From the NCBI GenBank assembly GCA_964449305.1, contig CAYUYM010000193.1, positions 1 to 6,371 of the forward strand: DNA of 6,371 nucleotides. Reading direction: 5' to 3'. Position 1 is the first letter of the stretch, and each line of letters starts with the position of its first letter. The notes under the pieces are model-generated. The model saw nothing but the letters and a program-made list of their open reading frames with translations, was not told the DNA's origin and searched no databases. Shown one piece after another: positions 1 through 4,907 of the stretch. The position numbers and the translations under genes are program-made. This stretch comes from CAYUYM01 sp964449305. Its GTDB lineage: Bacteria; Bacteroidota; Ignavibacteria; SZUA-365; CAYQST01.

Positions 1-1
1 C

Positions 2-802
2 AACAAGCGCGATGCGATCCTGCTGGAACAGCTCAACAACGATCTGCGCATCAAGAACGAGGAGCTCAACAAGTCCGAGCGCATGCTCACCACGCTCAAC
101 GCCGGCAAGGACAAGCTCTTCTCCGTGCTGGCGCACGATTTGAAGACTCCGTTCAACTCTCTGATGGGTTTTCTCCAGGTGCTGGATCTGGAGTTCCACC
201 GCCTCGACAGGGAGGATCAGAAGCAATACATCAGCAACGCCCTCCAGTCGGCCACGCGGCTGTTCAACCATGTCGACTCGCTGCTCAACTGGTCGCGCAT
301 GCAGATGGGGCGGATGGAGCTCATCCCCGAGGATCTTTCCGTGGGGGTGGAGGTGGACGCGGTGTTCGCCCTGCTGCGTGAGGATGCGGAGCGCAAATCC
401 ATCGACCTGCGCAATGAGATTGAGCTGCCGGTGTCCGTGCCCGCCGACAAATCCATGCTTCGCTCCCTCATCCAGAATCTCGTGTCCAACGCCATCAAGT
501 TCACACCGTCCGGTGGGTGGGTGAGTGTGGATGCCCTGCGCGACGCGGACTGGGTGCATCTGACCGTGGCCGACAACGGGATCGGCATGGATGAGTCCGT
601 CCGGCAGAGCCTCTTCCGGCTTGAGGGGGGCAGATCGACCAAGGGCACAAACGAGGAGGCAGGCACGGGGCTTGGCCTGATGATCTGCGCGGAGATCGTC
701 GAGAAACATGCCGGCCGCATCGAAGTCTACAGCACACCGGGAAACGGCACCACCTTCGTCGTGTCTCTCCCCACTGCGGAGCGCATCGGCAGCGACGACT
801 GA
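2..802 (+). CDS. Sensor histidine kinase, C-terminal part (HisKA + HATPase_c), 5' partial
   Basis: This is the kinase core of a two-component sensor, which autophosphorylates on histidine and passes the phosphate to a response regulator. The frame is open from base 2, so the gene begins outside the window; the ATG at 83 lies inside the protein, not at its start. Residue numbers here count from that ATG. Bases 2-82 encode a charged, Leu/Asn/Glu-rich helix that reads as a coiled-coil linker into the dimerisation domain. The H-box is AHDLKTPF with the phospho-acceptor His18. The N-box is LIQNLVSNAIKF (Asn132, Asn136). The G1 box is DNGIGMD (164-170). An STKGT ATP lid precedes GTGLGL (194-199), and the domain closes with a typical GNGTTFVVSLP. 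The wording resembles Bacteroidota kinases that carry N-terminal TPR or sensor regions, but the sensor half is not visible. No receiver domain follows, so it is a classical rather than hybrid kinase at this end. No response regulator lies downstream; the next gene is convergent. Confidence 0.95.
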   Translation, partial: NKRDAILLEQLNNDLRIKNEELNKSERMLTTLNAGKDKLFSVLAHDLKTPFNSLMGFLQVLDLEFHRLDREDQKQYISNALQSATRLFNHVDSLLNWSRMQMGRMELIPEDLSVGVEVDAVFALLREDAERKSIDLRNEIELPVSVPADKSMLRSLIQNLVSNAIKFTPSGGWVSVDALRDADWVHLTVADNGIGMDESVRQSLFRLEGGRSTKGTNEEAGTGLGLMICAEIVEKHAGRIEVYSTPGNGTTFVVSLPTAERIGSDD

Positions 803-807
803 ACGGC

Positions 808-819
808 GTCACCCGTGAC
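808..819. other. Short perfect inverted repeat in the convergent gap
   Basis: GTCAC-CC-GTGAC lies 5 bases after the kinase stop, in the 62-base gap between two convergent genes. The arms are perfect but short, the loop is only two bases, and no T-run follows on either strand. It could help end transcription or simply be chance. It does not meet the usual picture of an intrinsic terminator. Confidence 0.2.
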
Positions 820-864
820 CGGCGGCGTCCCATCGCAGCACCGATCGCCGAAGATGCACGCGGA

Positions 865-1578
865 TCAGCGATTCACAAGCACCCTGACACATCGCACCTC
901 CGTGCCGGCGGTGAGGATGCACAGCCAGGGCCCTTCCGACAGAAGGGCGATGGGGCCGCTCTCGTGCATCCCCGCAGTGTACACTGCATCGACCGGTGTT
1001 GCCACACGCCGGCCGGTGATGTCGCAGACATCGATGCGCACAGCCACGGGGCGGGATAACACGAAGCGCAGTGTGGCGGTGCCGGCGGCCGGCTGCGGCC
1101 AGGCGTCGAAGGACGTGACCAGCGTGGGGGACGCCGCAGAAGGTTCCACCACGGTTGTCTGATCGCACGGTGATTGCGCGGCCTTCACCAGCAGCATCCC
1201 GCTGCCGCCTGCAGCGATGGTGAACATCGTCCGTCCGATCTCGCGCAGTGTGTCGGCCGGGTATCCGAACACGGTGCGTTCCTGTCGCAGCACGACGGCC
1301 TCCCACGTGCCTGCCGGGATTCCGGAGGCCTGCCCAACGATGGTGTACGTGCACATGCAGCGCATCTTCTCTGTGATGGTGTCGCACTCGGTCATCACCA
1401 GCTGAGATCCCCGCCGCTCCATGCGGACAGCGAGGCGGGAGGCGCAGTTCTCGTGGGCGCCAGTGTTGATGATGCGGACCGTGTCGGCGTCGACCACGGC
1501 GGTGATGGATTCCGATTGCGCGAAGCATGCCGTCGCTGCAAGGGCGAGCAGCAGGGCCGCGAGTGATGGAGCGTTCAT
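865..1578 (-). CDS. Secreted cysteine-rich protein with probable T9SS type A C-terminal sorting domain
   Basis: The protein is 237 aa. I chose the ATG at 1578-1576 because an AGGTGA Shine-Dalgarno-like site sits just upstream and because it opens directly into a signal peptide (residues 1-20, core SLAALLLALAATACFA, likely cut before Gln21). The frame extends 38 codons further upstream, but that stretch is polar and would bury the signal peptide. Residues about 22-145 form an unrecognised, probably beta-rich domain with Cys at 45, 65, 74, 76 and 138; CMC (74-76) is followed by a GIPAGTW turn. Residues about 157-237 read as a Por/T9SS sorting domain: a PNP-like PQP (161-163), FVLSRPVAVRIDV, DITGRRV (186-192), AGMHES, a GPWLCIL strand and a final VRVLVNR. 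In that family the domain directs export through the outer membrane and is then removed. Oddities are PQP for PNP, Trp where Tyr is usual, and three extra Cys (185, 220, 230). Cys18 makes a weak lipobox, so a lipoprotein is a less likely alternative. The function of the passenger domain is unknown. Confidence 0.78.
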   Translation of the reverse strand: MNAPSLAALLLALAATACFAQSESITAVVDADTVRIINTGAHENCASRLAVRMERRGSQLVMTECDTITEKMRCMCTYTIVGQASGIPAGTWEAVVLRQERTVFGYPADTLREIGRTMFTIAAGGSGMLLVKAAQSPCDQTTVVEPSAASPTLVTSFDAWPQPAAGTATLRFVLSRPVAVRIDVCDITGRRVATPVDAVYTAGMHESGPIALLSEGPWLCILTAGTEVRCVRVLVNR

Positions 1579-1583
1579 GTTGT

Positions 1584-1589
1584 CACCTG
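1584..1589 (-). promoter_or_regulatory. Shine-Dalgarno-like site deciding the start at 1578
   Basis: Read on the minus strand, AGGTGA lies a few bases before the ATG at 1578. It is the clearest ribosome binding site in the window, and it favours this start over the upstream in-frame ATGs, which precede no signal peptide. Confidence 0.55.
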
Positions 1590-1611
1590 GGCAGGTCGGG
1601 AAACGTTTCCA

Positions 1612-1642
1612 CAAAACTCGTGCATCCCGGATTCCGGTGCAA
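1612..1642 (-). promoter_or_regulatory. FCB-type promoter candidate for the secreted protein at 865-1578
   Basis: On the minus strand a TTG (1642-1640) is followed after 20 bases by GAGTTTTG (1619-1612), one mismatch from the Bacteroidota -7 consensus TAnnTTTG. It would give a leader of roughly 30 bases containing the AGGTGA site. The spacer holds a small palindrome, CCGGA-T-TCCGG (1627-1637), which could be a regulator site or chance. The elements are seen in the sequence; promoter activity is inferred. Confidence 0.45.
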
Positions 1643-1859
1643 GACCATTCCGCATGCATCCCACCCTCCTCTGACATCAGCCCCCGTGGCAACGCCGATG
1701 GTCTGCGGGTGGACGGGCCTCTCCACCCGCATCAATGGCGGCCGGGAGTGCATCGACGGTGACGCCGAGCTCGGGCTCCTCCGGCACCAATGCTTTGGGC
1801 AGCCTTATGCCATGGTCAACGAACGCGAAGCGATGCGCATGCCCCGCCCTCCACACCCA

Positions 1860-1874
1860 CATGCAGGATGCATG
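1860..1874. repeat. Inverted repeat CATGCA-GGA-TGCATG
   Basis: Perfect 6-base arms flank a 3-base centre about 50 bases upstream of the DUF2279 start. Each arm contains the core ATGCA, which also occurs in GCATGCAT near 1653-1660 on the other side of the intergenic region. The placement suits a dimeric regulator site. A CCCTC (1847-1851) and GAGGG (1874-1878) pair lies around it but is not symmetric with the arms. Confidence 0.3.
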
Positions 1875-1908
1875 AGGGACACCGTGCCGCGGATTCCGTG
1901 ATTTTGCG

Positions 1909-1916
1909 TAGTTTCG
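1909..1916 (+). promoter_or_regulatory. Possible -7 element (TAGTTTCG), suggesting a leaderless start
   Basis: TAGTTTCG is one mismatch from the Bacteroidota -7 consensus TAnnTTTG and ends only 7 bases before the ATG at 1924. No Shine-Dalgarno site lies between. If it is used, transcription would begin at or within a few bases of the start codon. The upstream TTG is not clear: only a GTG at 1884-1886, 22 bases away. The call rests mainly on the -7 match and its position. Confidence 0.3.
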
Positions 1917-1923
1917 TTCTGCC

Positions 1924-2892
1924 ATGATGCGCTTCATCACCACATCCCCGTTTCATCCACTGACCGTGGCACTCCTCGTCTGCGTCGTCTCCTCCCGCAT
2001 GCCCGCGGCGCCGGCCATGCAGTGGTCGCCGTCAGCAGGTGGGAGCGACTCCACGCTGTCCGTTGCTGCGGACTCCGTTGCGATTCTGGGAGACACGGTT
2101 CGGGACCTCGGAGGTGTCAACACACTACGTTTCGCCCTCGTGTCGGCCGCCGCCGTTTCAACGCTCGGCGCCTCGTACTGGGCGGTGAAGAACAGCTGGT
2201 GGTCTGAGCAGCCGTCGGCGTTCCACTTCGACGCGGGGCCGGATCTGAAATATGCGCTCAACCTCGACAAGGCGGCGCATTTTTTCGGGGGGGCGATCGG
2301 TGCCGATGCCTTCTCCGACGCCATGCAGTGGGCACGCATGGAGCGGCGCGATGCACTGCTCTATGGCGCCGGGTTCAGCAGCTTTGTGCAGCTCGCCATG
2401 GAGGTCAAGGACGGCTTTGCACCGCGCTGGGGCTTCAGCCCCTGGGACGTGGGCTGCGGCATGGCCGGCAGTCTGTATCCCTTTCTCCAGGATGTCTCGC
2501 CCGTCTTTCGGCACATCGATCTGAAGATGAGCTACTGGAAGCGGTCCAACCGCTATTACGAATACAACCCGCACGGGACGTGGAACGATGACTACGTGAA
2601 CCAGACCTACTGGCTGTCCTTCGGCGTCCATCATCTTCTGCCGCGCACGCTGCGCCCATGGTGGCCCGCGTTTCTCGCCATTGCCGTCGGTGCGGGCATC
2701 GATGAAACCACCGATGGTGGTGGCGGCGGAAAGGTGGAGCTGTACCTGGCACTTGATGTCGATGTTCGTGAGCTCATCCCCACCACGTCGCCCTTCTGGA
2801 GAGGGGTGCTTCATTACCTCAACTACGTCAAGTTCCCGGCCCCTGCCATCCGCATCGCTCCGGGCATCATCTGGTACGGAGTGTACTTCTAG
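1924..2892 (+). CDS. DUF2279 family exported protein, first tandem paralog
   Basis: This 322-aa protein begins with a signal peptide (MMRF..., hydrophobic core about 12-23, then PAAPA). A Ser/Asp-rich linker and a second hydrophobic segment (about 66-85) follow. The DUF2279 core spans roughly 86-205: WW at 92-93, FHF (100-102), ALNLDKAAHFFGGA (111-124), VKDGFAPRWGFSPWD (161-175) and a K-S-W-type motif (KMSYW). The C-terminal third (QTYW at 227-230, LAIAVG, VELYLALDVDV, KFPAPAIRIAP, YGVYF) reads as beta strands and ends in Phe, as outer-membrane barrels often do. DUF2279 includes YfiM-like predicted periplasmic lipoproteins and longer Bacteroidota proteins; no biochemical role is established to my knowledge. 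No lipobox is seen here. The start could be either ATG of the MM pair, and there is no Shine-Dalgarno site. A run of five Gly (265-269) sits in a probable loop. Its paralog follows 95 bases downstream on the same strand. Family assignment is confident; location is inferred. Confidence 0.82.
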   Translation: MMRFITTSPFHPLTVALLVCVVSSRMPAAPAMQWSPSAGGSDSTLSVAADSVAILGDTVRDLGGVNTLRFALVSAAAVSTLGASYWAVKNSWWSEQPSAFHFDAGPDLKYALNLDKAAHFFGGAIGADAFSDAMQWARMERRDALLYGAGFSSFVQLAMEVKDGFAPRWGFSPWDVGCGMAGSLYPFLQDVSPVFRHIDLKMSYWKRSNRYYEYNPHGTWNDDYVNQTYWLSFGVHHLLPRTLRPWWPAFLAIAVGAGIDETTDGGGGGKVELYLALDVDVRELIPTTSPFWRGVLHYLNYVKFPAPAIRIAPGIIWYGVYF

Positions 2893-2897
2893 GTGCC

Positions 2898-2928
2898 CTG
2901 CATTATCGAGCGGGGATTCGTACATTGT
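2898..2928 (+). promoter_or_regulatory. Weak FCB-type promoter candidate before the second DUF2279 gene
   Basis: CTG (2898-2900), 20 bases, then TACATTGT (2921-2928) partly matches TTG-N20-TAnnTTTG. It would give a leader of about 55 bases to the GTG at 2988. Read-through from the first paralog is equally possible, because no terminator hairpin is seen in the 95-base gap. Confidence 0.25.
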
Positions 2929-2987
2929 GAGTCGATTTCGCTGGCGATCCGCGATCGTTTCCACTCATTCTCCGAGCCGCCTTCTCC

Positions 2988-4013
2988 GTGATCCACCCCC
3001 GCCTCCCAGGGTCTCCCCGATTCACCACCATTCCCGTCCTTGTCGCCCTGCTGATCCTGACCGCACCGCTCCTGCACGGTCAGGAGATCGCAACATCAGG
3101 CGATGCCCCGGCATCCACGGTGGTGCAGGCATCCATGGTGGCCCCGGTGGATACGGTGGCGCCGGTGCTGCGCACGAGCTTTCTCGACACGCTTGCCGGA
3201 GATGCGTATCCCCTGCCCTACGATGGCTATGATCCGTTTCACACCAGGATCCACTGGGGGCATGCGGCCATCGTCACCGGCGGGCTGACAGCGATCGTGG
3301 GAACGATCCACTTCTACCAGATGAACGCCTGGTGGAAGGATCAACGCGGGCCATTTCATTTTGTGGAGGACAACACCTACGCACTGAACGTGGACAAGGG
3401 CGGGCACTTTTTCGGAGGTGCCCTGGCCTCATTTGTCGGGAAGAAATCGCTCGAATGGTCGGGCGTCTCCCGCGGTTCGGCCGGCATCTGGGGGCCGGTG
3501 CTGGGGGCGTTGTTCGAGCTGTATGTGGAATTCGAGGACGGCTTTGCGCAGAACTGGGGCTTCAGCCCGGGCGACGCGTACGCCGACGTGCTGGGAGCAG
3601 CGTGGATCGCCGGGCAGGAGTGCATCCCCACCATGCGGCATTTCCAGCCCAAGTGGTCCTACTTCCCGTCGGGGCGGTATCTGCGCGGGGAGCACAAGGG
3701 AAACGCCTTCGACGACTACGACGGGCAGACGTATTGGATGGGCGTCCATGTGTGGGAGCTGCTTCCGACGGCCTGGAAGTCGTACTGGCCGAGCTGGCTT
3801 GCCATCGCGGTGGGTGTGTCGGTCCGTGGCGTGGGTCAGGAGAAGCAGGAGCGGAGTGTGATCCTCGCGCTCGACTACGACTTCACGAAGATCATCCCGG
3901 GGGATTCCTGGTTCATGCAGTCCCTGAAGGAGCTGCTGAACTTCTTCCATTTCCCCGCCCCCGCGATACGCATCTCCCCTGATTACCTGGCCTACGGCCT
4001 GTATTTCCAGTGA
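2988..4013 (+). CDS. DUF2279 family exported protein, second tandem paralog (GTG start)
   Basis: This 341-aa protein is homologous over its full length to the preceding gene. The start is GTG at 2988: the frame upstream reaches a stop at 2928-2930 without an ATG, GTG or TTG, and GTG gives a good signal peptide (Arg5, Arg11, core IPVLVALLILTAPLLHG, likely cut before Gln32). Residues 42-59 form three hexapeptide repeats in the linker. A hydrophobic helix (about 92-110) precedes the DUF2279 core (about 110-225): WW (115-116), FHF, ALNVDKGGHFFGGA (132-145), FEDGFAQNWGFSPGD (182-196) and a PKWSYF motif. The C-terminal part again looks strand-rich: YDGQTYW (244-250), LAIAVG, VILALDYDF, HFPAPAIRISP and YGLYFQ. 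The paralogs share every core motif but differ in the linker and in the loops after the core. It is probably a periplasmic or outer-membrane protein of unknown function. The glycosyltransferase gene begins 4 bases after its stop, so the two are likely translated together. Confidence 0.82.
   Translation: MIHPRLPGSPRFTTIPVLVALLILTAPLLHGQEIATSGDAPASTVVQASMVAPVDTVAPVLRTSFLDTLAGDAYPLPYDGYDPFHTRIHWGHAAIVTGGLTAIVGTIHFYQMNAWWKDQRGPFHFVEDNTYALNVDKGGHFFGGALASFVGKKSLEWSGVSRGSAGIWGPVLGALFELYVEFEDGFAQNWGFSPGDAYADVLGAAWIAGQECIPTMRHFQPKWSYFPSGRYLRGEHKGNAFDDYDGQTYWMGVHVWELLPTAWKSYWPSWLAIAVGVSVRGVGQEKQERSVILALDYDFTKIIPGDSWFMQSLKELLNFFHFPAPAIRISPDYLAYGLYFQ
3111..3164 (+). repeat. Three degenerate 18-base tandem repeats in the DUF2279 linker
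   Basis: Units 3111-3128, 3129-3146 and 3147-3164 each carry GGTGG at the same offset and encode ASTVVQ, ASMVAP and VDTVAP. The first two share GCATCCAnGGTGG. The repeats sit between signal peptide and folded domain, where length variation would be tolerated. Confidence 0.6.
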
Positions 4014-4017
4014 GCCG

Positions 4018-4743
4018 ATGGCCCTGATCTCCGTCGTCATACCCGTCCTCAACGAGGAGAAGCTCCTCACCGGACTGCTCGGGCAGCTTGCGCCCGACGT
4101 CATCCGCCGTCATGACATCGAGGTGATCGTGAGCGACGGCGGCAGCACGGACAGGACTCTGGAAATGGCGCGGGCGGTGGAGGGCGTGCGCATCGTGAAT
4201 GCATCGGAGAAGCGCACCATCTCCTTCGGACGCAACGCGGGGGCGGCTGTCGCCACAGGCGAGCACCTCGTGTTTCTCAACGCCGACGTGCGCATCGGGG
4301 AGGTGGACCGGTTCTTCGCCGCCATCCCACGCATGCTCGCCGAACCAGGGATGGCCGGGCTCACGGCACGCGTGCATGTGTTTCCCGAGGAGGAGCGTTT
4401 CAAGGACCGCGCCTTCCATGTGGTGCACAATGCATACTGCCACCTTCTGAACGCCATCGGCGAGGGGATGGGGCGCGGCGAATTTCAGGCCCTGAGGCGT
4501 TCGCTGTTCCACGAGGTGGGCGGCTACAACGCCGGCATGGCCGCCGGGGAGGACTACGACCTTTTCCGGCGTGTGCGACGGCACGGGGCCATACGCTTCA
4601 TCCCCGGGGTGGTGGTGTATGAATCGCCCCGCCGGTTCCGCAGGTATGGATACGCCCACATCGTGTGGGGGTGGACACGAAACGCCCTGTCGGTGATCGT
4701 GAAGAACCGTTCATCATCGGAAAGCTGGGATCCTGTGCGATGA
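4018..4743 (+). CDS. Family 2 glycosyltransferase (GT-A fold)
   Basis: This 241-aa inverting glycosyltransferase should transfer a sugar from a nucleotide or lipid-phosphate donor in the cytoplasm. Visible motifs in order: the opening strand ISVVIPVLNEE (4-14); the nucleotide-binding SDGGSTDRT (39-47); a GRNAGAAVATGEHLVFLNADV stretch with the metal-binding Asp90; GRGEFQALRRSLFHEVGGY (152-170), the acceptor-side loop; the ED pair at 178-179, giving the likely catalytic base; and SPRRFRRYG (203-211) followed by an amphipathic C-terminus ending W-D-P-V-R. The length is complete for the short single-domain members of GT2, with no added transmembrane domain. The basic, aromatic tail may hold it against the inner face of the membrane. 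Donor and acceptor cannot be told from sequence. The gene starts 4 bases after the upstream DUF2279 stop, without a strong Shine-Dalgarno site, which suggests coupled translation. A terminator-like hairpin follows it. GT2 members similar to those next to carotenoid, dolichol-type or arsenosugar genes are alternatives I cannot separate. Confidence 0.93.
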   Translation: MALISVVIPVLNEEKLLTGLLGQLAPDVIRRHDIEVIVSDGGSTDRTLEMARAVEGVRIVNASEKRTISFGRNAGAAVATGEHLVFLNADVRIGEVDRFFAAIPRMLAEPGMAGLTARVHVFPEEERFKDRAFHVVHNAYCHLLNAIGEGMGRGEFQALRRSLFHEVGGYNAGMAAGEDYDLFRRVRRHGAIRFIPGVVVYESPRRFRRYGYAHIVWGWTRNALSVIVKNRSSSESWDPVR

Positions 4744-4807
4744 ACGCTTGAACAGCATTTCGGCCCCCATGAAACAAACACGCGGTATTCAACGTTTGGC
4801 AGAGGGT

Positions 4808-4832
4808 GCACGGCCCCCGGGCACGTGCTTTT
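4808..4832 (+). terminator. Likely intrinsic terminator of the DUF2279-glycosyltransferase unit
   Basis: GCACG (4808-4812) pairs with CGTGC (4824-4828). An inner GCC/GGC extends the stem with one bulged A, over a 4-base loop, and TTTT follows directly (4829-4832). An overlapping alternative pairing, GTGC/GCAC at 4806-4824, is also possible. The T-run is short, so strength is uncertain. It ends about 90 bases after the glycosyltransferase stop and just before the next promoter. Confidence 0.5.
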
Positions 4833-4835
4833 CCG

Positions 4836-4866
4836 TTGATCTGTTGGATGAGATTTGCTAGGTTGG
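4836..4866 (+). promoter_or_regulatory. FCB-type promoter candidate for the S41 peptidase
   Basis: TTG (4836-4838), 20 bases, then TAGGTTGG (4859-4866) lies one mismatch from the TAnnTTTG -7 consensus. It predicts a leader of about 37 bases to the ATG at 4908. The leader contains a purine-rich AAAGAGAG that could act as a weak ribosome binding site. Position immediately after the terminator-like hairpin supports an independent transcription unit. Confidence 0.5.
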
Positions 4867-4907
4867 TCATCACTCACGACGACACGTCATCACAAAGAGA
4901 GTCATTC

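Larger units (their letters stand above)
1579..1923. other. Divergent intergenic region without a gene
   Basis: These 345 bases separate the minus-strand secreted protein from the plus-strand DUF2279 gene. Open frames exist on both strands, but their translations are rich in Pro, Arg and His, have no recognisable domain, and overlap the promoter areas, so I call none of them. The region holds the promoter for the left gene (1612-1642), a possible promoter abutting the right gene (1909-1916), and repeated GCATGCAT / CATGCA-GGA-TGCATG motifs around 1652-1660 and 1860-1874. Confidence 0.6.

Noticed and set aside
803..864. Bidirectional terminator between the convergent kinase and secreted-protein genes
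   Set aside because: Only a 5-base-arm inverted repeat with a 2-base loop is present, and no T-run follows it on either strand.
809..1528. 239-codon open frame on the minus strand overlapping the secreted protein
   Set aside because: It is extremely rich in Arg, His and Gly with no domain. It is a shadow frame of the GC-rich gene at 865-1578, which has a signal peptide and sorting domain.
1579..1692. 38-codon in-frame extension of the secreted protein to an ATG at 1692
   Set aside because: The extra residues are polar, would place the signal peptide inside the protein, and cover the promoter candidate. The ATG at 1578 has an AGGTGA site just upstream.
1677..1943. 88-codon minus-strand frame in the divergent intergenic region
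   Set aside because: It has no domain and no signal peptide. It would overlap the start and possible promoter of the DUF2279 gene.
2713..2730. GGTGGTGGCGGC run as a possible phase-variable microsatellite
   Set aside because: It encodes five Gly in a probable loop, but the repeat is short and imperfect, so slippage is not well supported.
2158..2964. 268-codon minus-strand frame opposite the first DUF2279 gene
   Set aside because: No recognisable domain and a low-complexity His/Arg/Glu composition. The plus strand carries a conserved family over the same bases.
3332..3982. 216-codon plus-strand frame inside the second DUF2279 gene
   Set aside because: Arg/Gly-rich translation without motifs, in a different frame from the family match.
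3429..4659. Two long minus-strand frames (3429-4103 and 3913-4659) opposite the second DUF2279 gene and the glycosyltransferase
   Set aside because: They are stop-poor antisense frames expected at this GC content. No start signals or domains are seen, and both run across well-supported plus-strand genes.
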